Source of the DNA: an uncultured Novosphingobium sp.
GTDB taxonomy: Bacteria > Pseudomonadota > Alphaproteobacteria > Sphingomonadales > Sphingomonadaceae
Direction: 5' to 3'
Assembly: GCA_937860195.1 (NCBI GenBank)
Contig: CALMBN010000003.1
Coordinates: 1-5,568 of the forward strand
DNA length: 5,568 nucleotides
Part shown: positions 1 through 4,646 of the stretch, piece by piece
How positions within the stretch are numbered: position 1 is the stretch's first letter
How the letters are laid out: each line of letters starts with the position of its first letter
Translations under genes and position numbers: made by a program
Notes under the pieces: generated by a model
Databases searched by the model: none
What the model saw: only the letters and a program-made list of their open reading frames with translations
What the model was told of the DNA's origin: nothing

Positions 1-435
1 AACGATATGCGGCTGATCGGCTTTGCCAGCGGGGCAGAGCGGGCATGGTTCCGCCTGCTGACGGGCGTGCAGGGCGTCGGCAGCAAGATGGCTCTGGCGG
101 TACTCTCGGCGCTGACCGTGGACGAACTGCAACGCGCCTGCGCCGGGGTCGACGCGGCGATGGTGGCGCGGGCCCAAGGCGTCGGGCCGAAACTGGCCAG
201 CCGGATCGTCAATGAATTGAAGGACAAGGCCGACGCGCAGCCTTCGGTGGCGGGCGCGGCGCTGGCGGTGGCTCCGGTGGGGTCGGCCAGCAGCGATGCC
301 GTCTCGGCGCTGCAGAACCTGGGGTTCAAACCGAATGTTGCGACCGAAGCCGTGGCGCGGGCGCTGGACGAACTCGGCGATGGGGCGGAGCTGAACGCGC
401 TGGTCCGGGTGGCGCTGAAGAGGGCTGCGGGGTGA
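1..435 (+). CDS. ruvA: Holliday junction branch migration protein RuvA, 3' part
   Basis: RuvA is the DNA-binding subunit of the RuvAB branch-migration complex; it binds four-way junctions as a tetramer and loads the RuvB motor. The reading frame is open from base 1, so the gene begins upstream; 144 residues are visible of a usual length near 200, and the N-terminal OB-fold domain is mostly missing. The two helix-hairpin-helix motifs are clear: GVQGVGSK (visible residues 22-29) and AQGVGPKLASRIVNEL (from about residue 58). After an Ala-rich linker comes the C-terminal domain III (about 97-144, SDAVSALQNLGFKPN), which contacts RuvB. The stop TGA at 433-435 overlaps the GTG start of the next gene by 4 bases, and the same end of ruvA carries the likely Shine-Dalgarno for that gene. 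ruvC would be expected upstream but lies outside the window. Identity is very secure. Confidence 0.97.
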   Translation, partial: NDMRLIGFASGAERAWFRLLTGVQGVGSKMALAVLSALTVDELQRACAGVDAAMVARAQGVGPKLASRIVNELKDKADAQPSVAGAALAVAPVGSASSDAVSALQNLGFKPNVATEAVARALDELGDGAELNALVRVALKRAAG

Positions 436-845
436 GCTTGGAATTTCCAATCACAGATCTTTGGGGATGGACTGTCGCGATAGGCCTCAGTGGACTTTTA
501 GCGGAAGGCGCGTTCCAAAAAGGTAGGTTAGGTTACAAAACCTTTTTCTATTTCTGCGGAGGAAATTTGCTGATTTCACTTGCTGCTTTCTCCACTGGTG
601 GTGGTGCCATTGGCGGTGGGTGGATAGAAGTTTTCGGAATCTTTATTGTCTCGTGCGCCGCATATTTTGCCTACCTTGGATTTTCTGTGACGTTCCGGCA
701 TCCGAAGAATGTGAAGTGTTTTCGCTGCCAGTACGTGAGTTATCCCAGTGAAACCGACGAGCCCTTATCTAGGCACAATGAGCAGACTTGGCAGGCATTT
801 CGGAGTCTGAATGCGGAGGCAGCGAAGAACGAAGGCGAATCCTAA
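432..845 (+). CDS. Small membrane protein of unknown function with a CxxC tail
   Basis: I do not recognise this 137-residue protein. It starts with GTG at 432, supported by AAGAGGG at 418-424 (7-base spacing) and by a 4-base GTGA overlap with the ruvA stop. Three hydrophobic segments are visible, about residues 10-27, 37-56 and 65-87, the second followed by a Gly-rich turn (TGGGAIGGG). After the third comes a polar C-terminal tail with KCFRCQYVSYPS; C96 and C99 form a single CxxC resembling half of a zinc knuckle, and the end is Glu/Asn/Ala-rich. Base composition is clearly lower in G+C than ruvA and ruvB: the line 541-600 has 26 G+C of 60. This suggests acquisition from elsewhere. It lies between ruvA and the parDE pair, so it is probably cotranscribed with ruvA. 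Membrane location is a prediction from hydrophobicity; no function can be assigned. Confidence 0.75.
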   Translation: MSLEFPITDLWGWTVAIGLSGLLAEGAFQKGRLGYKTFFYFCGGNLLISLAAFSTGGGAIGGGWIEVFGIFIVSCAAYFAYLGFSVTFRHPKNVKCFRCQYVSYPSETDEPLSRHNEQTWQAFRSLNAEAAKNEGES

Positions 846-846
846 G

Positions 847-876
847 ATGACCGACACCCTCAGCCTCACCCCCCAG
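847..876 (+). repeat. Second copy of the ruvB 5' end (possible insertion scar)
   Basis: These 30 bases begin ATGACCGA and end with a CAG codon, and align with the first 30 bases of ruvB (1489-1518) at 27 of 31 columns, with two substitutions and two compensating single-base gaps. Both copies read MTD...LTPQ (MTDTLSLTPQ here, [10 protein letters not shown] in ruvB). A GAAGG at 831-835 lies 11 bases before this ATG. Similarity stops right after the tenth codon. The frame continues without a stop into parD, so this ATG could also give a 118-residue N-terminally extended ParD (847-1203). A relic of the original ruvB start, displaced when parDE entered, is the reading I prefer; a chance match of short Thr/Pro/Leu codons cannot be excluded. 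Confidence 0.5.
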
Positions 877-919
877 CTCTATCCCTTAGGCGCGACCAAA
901 ATGCCACAGAGCAACTCGC

Positions 920-948
920 TTGCCGCTCTAGCCAAATTGGAGGATAAC
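920..948 (+). promoter_or_regulatory. Weak candidate promoter and small palindrome before parD
   Basis: TTGCCG (920-925) and GATAAC (943-948) are separated by 17 bases and each match 4 of 6 positions of the sigma-70 consensus. Between them lies the 9-base palindrome CCAAATTGG (932-940), which could be part of a ParD operator. The predicted +1 would be at or next to the parD ATG, which fits poorly with the GGAGG at 939-943 acting as its ribosome binding site. Treat as tentative. Confidence 0.22.
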
Positions 949-954
949 GCGGTC

Positions 955-1203
955 ATGACTGACCTCAGCTTCTCGCTCCCCGACGAACTCGCCGGACCCT
1001 TGAAATCTCGTCTTGCGAAAGGGCACTATGCCGACGCTGGCGAGTATTTGCGCGAATTGGTGCGTCGCGATCTCGATGAAGCTGCCGACACGGCATGGGT
1101 TCGCGAGAAGGTCGCTGAAGGGCTCGCCTCTGGGATCATCGACAAGGACCCGACAGAAGTAATCGAAGACATCATTGCAGCACGTCGCGCACGGCGTGGC
1201 TGA
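955..1203 (+). CDS. parD: ParD-family antitoxin (ribbon-helix-helix)
   Basis: ParD antitoxins bind and neutralise ParE toxins and, through an N-terminal ribbon-helix-helix, repress their own operon. The 82-residue product has the expected layout: a beta strand MTDLSFSLPDEL at residues 1-12, then helices containing LKSRLAKGHYADAGEYLRELVRRDL (about 16-40), and an acidic, helical C-terminal half with VREKVAEGLASGIIDKDPTEV that would wrap around ParE. I chose the ATG at 955 because it puts the RHH strand at the N-terminus as in the family, gives the usual length near 80, and is preceded by GGAGG (939-943, 11-base spacing). An upstream in-frame ATG at 847 would add 36 residues without family support. 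Its 3' end overlaps parE by 8 bases. The location between ruvA and ruvB is unusual. Confidence 0.9.
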   Translation: MTDLSFSLPDELAGPLKSRLAKGHYADAGEYLRELVRRDLDEAADTAWVREKVAEGLASGIIDKDPTEVIEDIIAARRARRG

Positions 1204-1492
1204 GGTCAGGCTAAGCGAAGCTGCCGGTGCAGACTTGGCTGAAATCGACGCATTTGGTTCGGAACGATTCGGTGACAAGGCCGCCGCAGCCTATCAGCGA
1301 GGAATAGACCGGATTCTCACGCGACTGGAAGACTTCCCCTTGATCGGCGAAGAGCGACCTGACTATGGCGACAGAATTCGGTGCATAGTTTATCGCAGTC
1401 ATCGAATTTTGTATCTCGTTAGTGCGGAAAAGATTGTGATCGCAAGAATCCTCCATCATTCTCGCGACGTTCCTCGGCATCTGCCAGAATGA
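1196..1492 (+). CDS. parE: ParE-family toxin (RelE/ParE superfamily)
   Basis: ParE toxins are small proteins with the RelE fold; characterised members poison DNA gyrase, although the target of this one is inferred only. The 98-residue product starts [17 protein letters not shown], typical of ParE, continues with a helical hairpin ([21 protein letters not shown]) and the characteristic C-terminal strands with [16 protein letters not shown] and a final [18 protein letters not shown] chose the GTG at 1196, which gives the family-typical [10 protein letters not shown] beginning and an 8-base overlap with parD; a TTG at 1175 would add seven residues without support. No clear Shine-Dalgarno precedes it, so translation is probably coupled to parD, which keeps antitoxin in excess. 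The stop TGA (1490-1492) overlaps the ruvB start as ATGA. The toxin appears full length and undamaged. Confidence 0.9.
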   Translation: MAEVRLSEAAGADLAEIDAFGSERFGDKAAAAYQRGIDRILTRLEDFPLIGEERPDYGDRIRCIVYRSHRILYLVSAEKIVIARILHHSRDVPRHLPE

Positions 1493-2529
1493 CCGATAAC
1501 CCTCACCTCACCCCTCAGCGCCTCCCTGACGATGCCGATGCGGCGCTGCGGCCCAAGACGCTCGCCGAATTCGTCGGCCAAGCGGCGGCCAAGGACAACC
1601 TCAGGGTATTCATCGAAAGCGCCAAGTCGCGCGGGGAGGCGATGGATCATGTCTTGTTCTTTGGCCCGCCGGGGCTGGGCAAAACCACGCTGGCGCAGAT
1701 TGTCGCGCGCGAACTGGGGGTTGGCTTTCGCGCCACGTCTGGCCCGGTGATCGCCAAGGCCGGGGATCTGGCCGCGCTGCTGACCAATCTGGAAGCGGGC
1801 GATGTCCTGTTCATTGACGAGATTCACCGGCTCAACCCCATGGTCGAGGAAGTGCTCTATCCGGCGATGGAGGACCGCGCGCTTGATCTGATCATTGGTG
1901 AGGGGCCATCGGCGCGCTCGGTCCGGATTGATCTGCCGCCGTTTACTTTGGTTGGCGCGACCACCCGCGCGGGATTGCTGACCACGCCGCTGCGTGACCG
2001 GTTCGGGATTCCCGTCAGGCTCAATTTTTATACCGAGCCTGAGTTGCAAAAAGTCGTCACCCGCGGCGCGGGGCTGCTGGGCATCGGGATCGATCCGGGC
2101 GGGGCGAGCGAGATTGCGCGGCGCGCGCGGGGTACGCCCCGGGTCGCCGGACGGCTGCTGCGGCGGGTTCGTGATTTTGCCCATGTCGCGGGCGATGGCA
2201 CGGTCACGCGCGATATCGCCGATGCCTCGCTGACCCGGCTTGAGGTTGACGCGCTGGGGCTCGATGCGATGGACCGGCGGTATCTGAACATGATCGCCGA
2301 TATCTACAAAGGCGGGCCGGTGGGCGTCGAAACGCTCGCCGCTGGCCTGTCTGAACCGCGCGATACGATCGAGGATGTGATCGAGCCGTTCCTGATCCAG
2401 CTGGGCCTGATCGCCCGCACTGCGCGAGGCCGCTGCCTCAACGATCGCGGCTGGCAGCACCTGGGAATCACGCCGCCCAGTGGCAGCCAGACCGGGCTGT
2501 TCGATTCGCCGGAATCCGAAGCCAAGTAA
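1489..2529 (+). CDS. ruvB: Holliday junction branch migration ATPase RuvB
   Basis: RuvB is the hexameric AAA+ motor that drives branch migration of Holliday junctions together with RuvA. The 346-residue product is full length. Visible motifs are the N-terminal [11 protein letters not shown] (21-31), Walker [10 protein letters not shown] (59-67), Walker [11 protein letters not shown] (106-115), sensor 1 and arginine-finger region [19 protein letters not shown] (154-172), sensor 2 [17 protein letters not shown] (214-230), and the C-terminal winged helix with [19 protein letters not shown] (275-293) and RTARGR (310-315). Position 221 is Gly where many RuvB have Asn in the sensor 2 helix, a small deviation. 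The ATG at 1489 overlaps the parE stop by 4 bases and has no evident Shine-Dalgarno upstream, so expression may depend on reading through parE. Its first ten codons are nearly duplicated at 847-876. Confidence 0.98.
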   Translation: MTDNPHLTPQRLPDDADAALRPKTLAEFVGQAAAKDNLRVFIESAKSRGEAMDHVLFFGPPGLGKTTLAQIVARELGVGFRATSGPVIAKAGDLAALLTNLEAGDVLFIDEIHRLNPMVEEVLYPAMEDRALDLIIGEGPSARSVRIDLPPFTLVGATTRAGLLTTPLRDRFGIPVRLNFYTEPELQKVVTRGAGLLGIGIDPGGASEIARRARGTPRVAGRLLRRVRDFAHVAGDGTVTRDIADASLTRLEVDALGLDAMDRRYLNMIADIYKGGPVGVETLAAGLSEPRDTIEDVIEPFLIQLGLIARTARGRCLNDRGWQHLGITPPSGSQTGLFDSPESEAK

Positions 2530-2760
2530 CCATGTTTGCTGGCCAATTGGTTCGCACTCTCGCCCGGTTCGGTTTCAGAATGGGACAGTCCGGGCCTGCG
2601 TGGCACCCAAACTGCAAGTTTCCCGGAACGGGACCCCACAAACACGGTTAACGCGATTGTCGCTTGGCCATTCCTCTGGCTTTTTGGCCTGATCGGGGCG
2701 TGCCGACGGCGTTGGGTCGTCAGCATCTTCAGCCCCTTCAGGTAACAGAGAGCAGAGCTT
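2530..2760 (+). other. Intergenic region between ruvB and the Ser/Gly-rich gene
   Basis: No convincing gene, promoter or terminator is visible in these 231 bases. There is a short inverted repeat TCCCG-GAA-CGGGA (2621-2633) not followed by a T-run, so it does not look like a ruvB terminator. TTGGCC occurs twice as a direct repeat exactly 20 bases apart (2664-2669 and 2684-2689). AGAGAG at 2747-2752 lies 8 bases before the next ATG and is the likely ribosome binding site. A promoter for the downstream gene should lie here but no hexamer pair stands out. Confidence 0.5.
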
Positions 2761-3939
2761 ATGTCGGTTCGGATGGCCCTTGTGAAACTCGCAGCGTTCA
2801 CCGCAGGCGGCGCAGTCGTTGGCGGCGGTGCAGTCCATGTGGCCGAAGCGCCTGCGGCGCAGACCACCTATGTCAAGCATGCCAAGCGCGTTGCCACGAC
2901 CACCAAGGTCAAGCAGCGCAAGCCTGCCGTGCGCCGGATTGCCAAGGCCGGTCCGGCGGGCCAGCGCAAGGTCCGGCGGGTGGTGACCAAGTCCTACACC
3001 TGCCAGGCTCCGCAGCAGATGGCTGTCGCGGCTTTGCCGATGATGCCCCAGTTGCCCCAGCAACCGATGCCCGAAGGCGGCAGCGGCGGCCAGATGGTGA
3101 TCGTCGGCGGCGGTAGCAGCGGCGGCGGCTTTGGCGGCGGCTTCTTTGGCGGGTTCTTCGGCGGCAGCTCGGGCGGCGGTGCCGGCGGCTCGAAGCCGCC
3201 GGGCAGCTCGGGCGGCGGCGGTTCGGTTGTGGTGACCAGCACCACCACCGGCGGGATCACCAGCTCGACTTCTTCGGGCGGTTCGGGCGGTAGCTCAACC
3301 TCGACCTCTTCAGGCGCAATTACCAGTTCGACCACGACCGGCGGTGTTTCCACTTCAACCGGCGGTGTCAGCAGCTCCACGGGCGGCGTTTCAACCTCGA
3401 CCGGCGGGGTGACCAGCACCACCTCGACCACTTCGGGCAACGTCACCAGCTCATCGAGCAGCAGCTCGTCGTCATCCAGTTCGTCGTCTTCGTCCTCCAG
3501 CTCTTCGGGCAGTTCGTCCTCTTCGGGCGGCAACACCTCGAGCGGGGGGCATTCATCCGGTGGTCACAGCTCGGGCGGCCATTCTTCGGGCGGCCATAGC
3601 TCCGGCGGTCATTCGTCGGGCGGTTCGACTGGTTCCTCGGGCTCCAGCGGATCGAGCTCTTCCTCGGGCTCGAGCACCAGCTCGACCAGTAGCGGTGCAA
3701 CCTCGAGCGGCGCGACCTCGACCAGCGGTTCGTCGTCAGGCTCGACCAGTTCATCAACCTCGACATCTTCGTCGGGTTCGACCAGCTCGAGCGGCGGCCA
3801 TTCTTCTGGCGGTCACAGCTCGGGCGGGCACTCATCAAGCGGCGGCCACGACGTGCCGGCCCCGCCGATGTTGCTGCTGTTCGGCGCAGCTGCTGCGGCG
3901 ACGCTCGGTCGCCGCCGGTTTGCCAAGAAGGTAGTCTGA
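2761..3939 (+). CDS. Exported Ser/Gly/His-rich repeat protein with PEP-CTERM-like C-terminus
   Basis: I do not recognise a named family for this 392-residue protein, but its architecture is readable. Residues 1-28 look like a signal peptide (MSVRMALVK, then a hydrophobic Ala/Gly/Val stretch, possible cleavage near HVA-EA). Residues 36-79 are strongly basic (Lys/Arg), with the only cysteine at 81. Residues about 100-155 are Gly-rich, with GGFGGGFFGGFFGG. Residues 156-363 are almost entirely Ser, Thr and Gly, including TGGV heptads, a 20-Ser run and GGHSS repeats. The end has VPAPP (365-369), a short hydrophobic Leu/Ala segment (370-383), then RRRFAKK: the P-x-P, membrane span, basic-cluster order of PEP-CTERM sorting signals, which exosortases process in EPS-producing bacteria. 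Inference: a secreted, probably surface or matrix protein, perhaps glycosylated on Ser/Thr. AGAGAG at 2747-2752 supports the start; an intrinsic terminator follows the stop. No exosortase gene is in the window. Confidence 0.8.
   Translation: MSVRMALVKLAAFTAGGAVVGGGAVHVAEAPAAQTTYVKHAKRVATTTKVKQRKPAVRRIAKAGPAGQRKVRRVVTKSYTCQAPQQMAVAALPMMPQLPQQPMPEGGSGGQMVIVGGGSSGGGFGGGFFGGFFGGSSGGGAGGSKPPGSSGGGGSVVVTSTTTGGITSSTSSGGSGGSSTSTSSGAITSSTTTGGVSTSTGGVSSSTGGVSTSTGGVTSTTSTTSGNVTSSSSSSSSSSSSSSSSSSSSGSSSSSGGNTSSGGHSSGGHSSGGHSSGGHSSGGHSSGGSTGSSGSSGSSSSSGSSTSSTSSGATSSGATSTSGSSSGSTSSSTSTSSSGSTSSSGGHSSGGHSSGGHSSSGGHDVPAPPMLLLFGAAAAATLGRRRFAKKVV
3337..3420 (+). repeat. Four TGGV-type heptapeptide repeats
   Basis: Residues 193-220 of the Ser/Gly-rich protein are four consecutive 7-residue units, each starting Thr-Gly-Gly-Val: TGGVSTS, TGGVSSS, TGGVSTS, TGGVTST. 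The units use different Ser, Thr and Gly codons, so they are degenerate at DNA level but regular at protein level. Confidence 0.85.
3448..3507 (+). repeat. Run of 20 serines written with all six codons
   Basis: Residues 230-249 are 20 consecutive serines. By direct count the codons are TCG 7, AGC 5, TCC 3, TCA 2, TCT 2 and AGT 1. Such mixed spelling argues against recent triplet slippage and for selection on the protein sequence. Five more serines follow after one glycine (251-255). Confidence 0.9.
3544..3618 (+). repeat. Five tandem GGHSS pentapeptide repeats
   Basis: Residues 262-286 are five exact GGHSS units with histidines at 264, 269, 274, 279 and 284. All five units differ in codon spelling. 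The regular His spacing could support metal binding, but this is inference only. Confidence 0.9.
3793..3849 (+). repeat. Second GGHSS repeat block next to the sorting signal
   Basis: Residues 345-359 are three more GGHSS units (His 347, 352, 357), followed after an extra Ser by GGHD (His 363). This block ends directly before the VPAPP motif, so the His-bearing repeats flank the putative membrane-proximal stalk. Confidence 0.88.
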
Positions 3940-3945
3940 TAAATC

Positions 3946-4001
3946 GGGCGATCTGCCCATCAGTCTCAGGGGCAAGGGCGGTCTGGAAGGATCGCCCTTT
4001 T
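3946..4001 (+). terminator. Intrinsic terminator after the Ser/Gly-rich gene
   Basis: GGGCGATC (3946-3953) pairs perfectly with GATCGCCC (3990-3997), directly followed by TTTT. The 36-base loop contains its own short pairing, TGCCC with GGGCA, giving a branched hairpin. It begins 6 bases after the stop codon and separates this gene from the convergent toxin-antitoxin pair. On the opposite strand the hairpin is followed only by GATTT, so bidirectional activity is possible but weaker. Confidence 0.75.
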
Positions 4002-4030
4002 CCGTTGGGCACCCTCTTATCAGCGGGCCT

Positions 4031-4312
4031 TCAGCTTTTGACCGCAAGGGTCAAGCCAAGCGACTTGAACACGCCCAACAGGGTCGAGAGAGTCGGATTG
4101 CCGTCCTCACCCAGCGACTTGTAGAGCGCCTGCCGTGCGATGCCTGCATCCTTGGCGATCTGCGTCATCCCGCGCGCGCGGGCGACAGTGTTGAGGGCGT
4201 GGACGATAAACTTCTGTTCGCCAATCTCCATGGCCTCGGCGAGAAAGGCGGCAATTGCCTCTTCGCTGTCGAGATGCTCGGCGGAATCCCATTTGGTGAT
4301 TGTTACTGCCAT
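4031..4312 (-). CDS. XRE/HigA-like antitoxin of an addiction module
   Basis: This 93-residue protein matches the layout of the probable addiction-module antidote family (TIGR02684 type, from memory). Residues 1-30 contain WDSAEHLDSEEAIAAFLAEA, the usual N-terminal toxin-contact region. Residues about 36-90 form a helix-turn-helix of XRE type, with ALNTVARARGMTQIAKDAGI followed by ARQALYKSL and NPTLSTLLGVFKSLGLTL. It would neutralise the toxin encoded just upstream and bind the operator ahead of that gene. The ATG at 4312 is preceded by GGAG (4321-4324 on the plus strand, 8-base spacing) that overlaps the end of the toxin gene, and the two genes are 5 bases apart. The order toxin then antitoxin is that of higBA-like modules. 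The protein looks intact. The opposite-strand intrinsic terminator lies beyond its 3' end. Confidence 0.9.
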   Translation of the reverse strand: MAVTITKWDSAEHLDSEEAIAAFLAEAMEIGEQKFIVHALNTVARARGMTQIAKDAGIARQALYKSLGEDGNPTLSTLLGVFKSLGLTLAVKS

Positions 4313-4317
4313 TTGCT

Positions 4318-4611
4318 TCACTCCAGTTCCGAGGCAATCTGCTTGGCGTGGGCGATGTCGCGGGACTGACTGCCTTTGTCGCCACCGCACAGCAGAGGAA
4401 CGATCCGTGTCCCGCGCCGGGTAAAATAGACCCGGTAGTCCGGCCCGAAATCCACCCTCAGCTCATGGACACCCTCGCCGACCGATTTGGCGTCGCCAAA
4501 ATTGCCCAACTGCACCCGCTCGATCCGCGCCACGATCCGGCCCTTGGCGGCGCGATCCCGCAGCGAGCGGAACCATGCGCCATAGACCGAGGTTTGTTGG
4601 ACCTCATACAT
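4318..4611 (-). CDS. RelE/HigB-like toxin of an addiction module
   Basis: This 97-residue protein has the signature of the putative addiction-module killer protein family (TIGR02683 type, RelE/ParE superfamily): WFRSLRDRAAKGRIVARIER at about 13-32, the central ELRVDFGPDYRVYF (50-63), and the C-terminal LLCGGDKGSQSRDIAHAK (73-90). Related toxins are translation-dependent mRNA cleavers; the activity here is inferred from the family. It is the first gene of a two-gene minus-strand unit with the antitoxin 5 bases downstream. The ATG at 4611 gives the family-typical start MYEVQQT. There is no Shine-Dalgarno before it, and a strong promoter places +1 at this ATG, so the message may be leaderless, while the antitoxin has a good ribosome binding site. 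That arrangement would favour antitoxin synthesis. No damage is seen. Confidence 0.92.
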   Translation of the reverse strand: MYEVQQTSVYGAWFRSLRDRAAKGRIVARIERVQLGNFGDAKSVGEGVHELRVDFGPDYRVYFTRRGTRIVPLLCGGDKGSQSRDIAHAKQIASELE

Positions 4612-4617
4612 TTGTCA

Positions 4618-4646
4618 TTTATATGTGACTATCGAGATTGAGTCAA
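4618..4646 (-). promoter_or_regulatory. Sigma-70-like promoter of the second toxin-antitoxin pair
   Basis: On the minus strand TTGACT (plus-strand 4646-4641) is followed after exactly 17 bases by TATAAA (4623-4618), matching 5 of 6 consensus bases in each hexamer. Numbering the last base of the -10 hexamer as -7 puts +1 at 4611, the A of the toxin ATG. The -35 box overlaps the dyad of the 19-base palindrome, so a protein bound there should block RNA polymerase. Confidence 0.7.

Noticed and set aside
811..954. ParD start at 811
   Set aside because: It lies inside the 3' end of the membrane-protein gene and would add 48 residues unlike any ParD; the RHH strand begins at 955.
1456..2460. Long 334-codon open frame on the minus strand
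   Set aside because: It is antisense to ruvB, whose protein is unmistakable. The translation is Arg/Gln/Pro-rich without any domain, as expected for the opposite strand of a high-G+C gene.
2621..2633. TCCCG-GAA-CGGGA hairpin as a ruvB terminator
   Set aside because: The stem is only 5 bases and is followed by CCCCACAAAC rather than a T-run, so intrinsic termination is not supported.
2536..2745. Small 69-codon plus-strand frame between ruvB and the Ser/Gly-rich gene
   Set aside because: No ribosome binding site, mixed composition without a domain, and overlapping frames of similar length in the same stretch; most likely non-coding.
3544..3849. Regularly spaced repeats resembling a CRISPR array
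   Set aside because: The units are 15-base codon-level repeats in frame within a protein, contiguous without unique spacers, and differ in nucleotide spelling.
2994..4012. Two long minus-strand frames opposite the Ser/Gly-rich gene, one Pro/Glu-rich and one Arg/Ser-rich
   Set aside because: They are complements of Gly and Ser codons in a biased region. The plus strand has a signal peptide, a sorting-signal-like end, a ribosome binding site and a terminator, so it is the coding strand.
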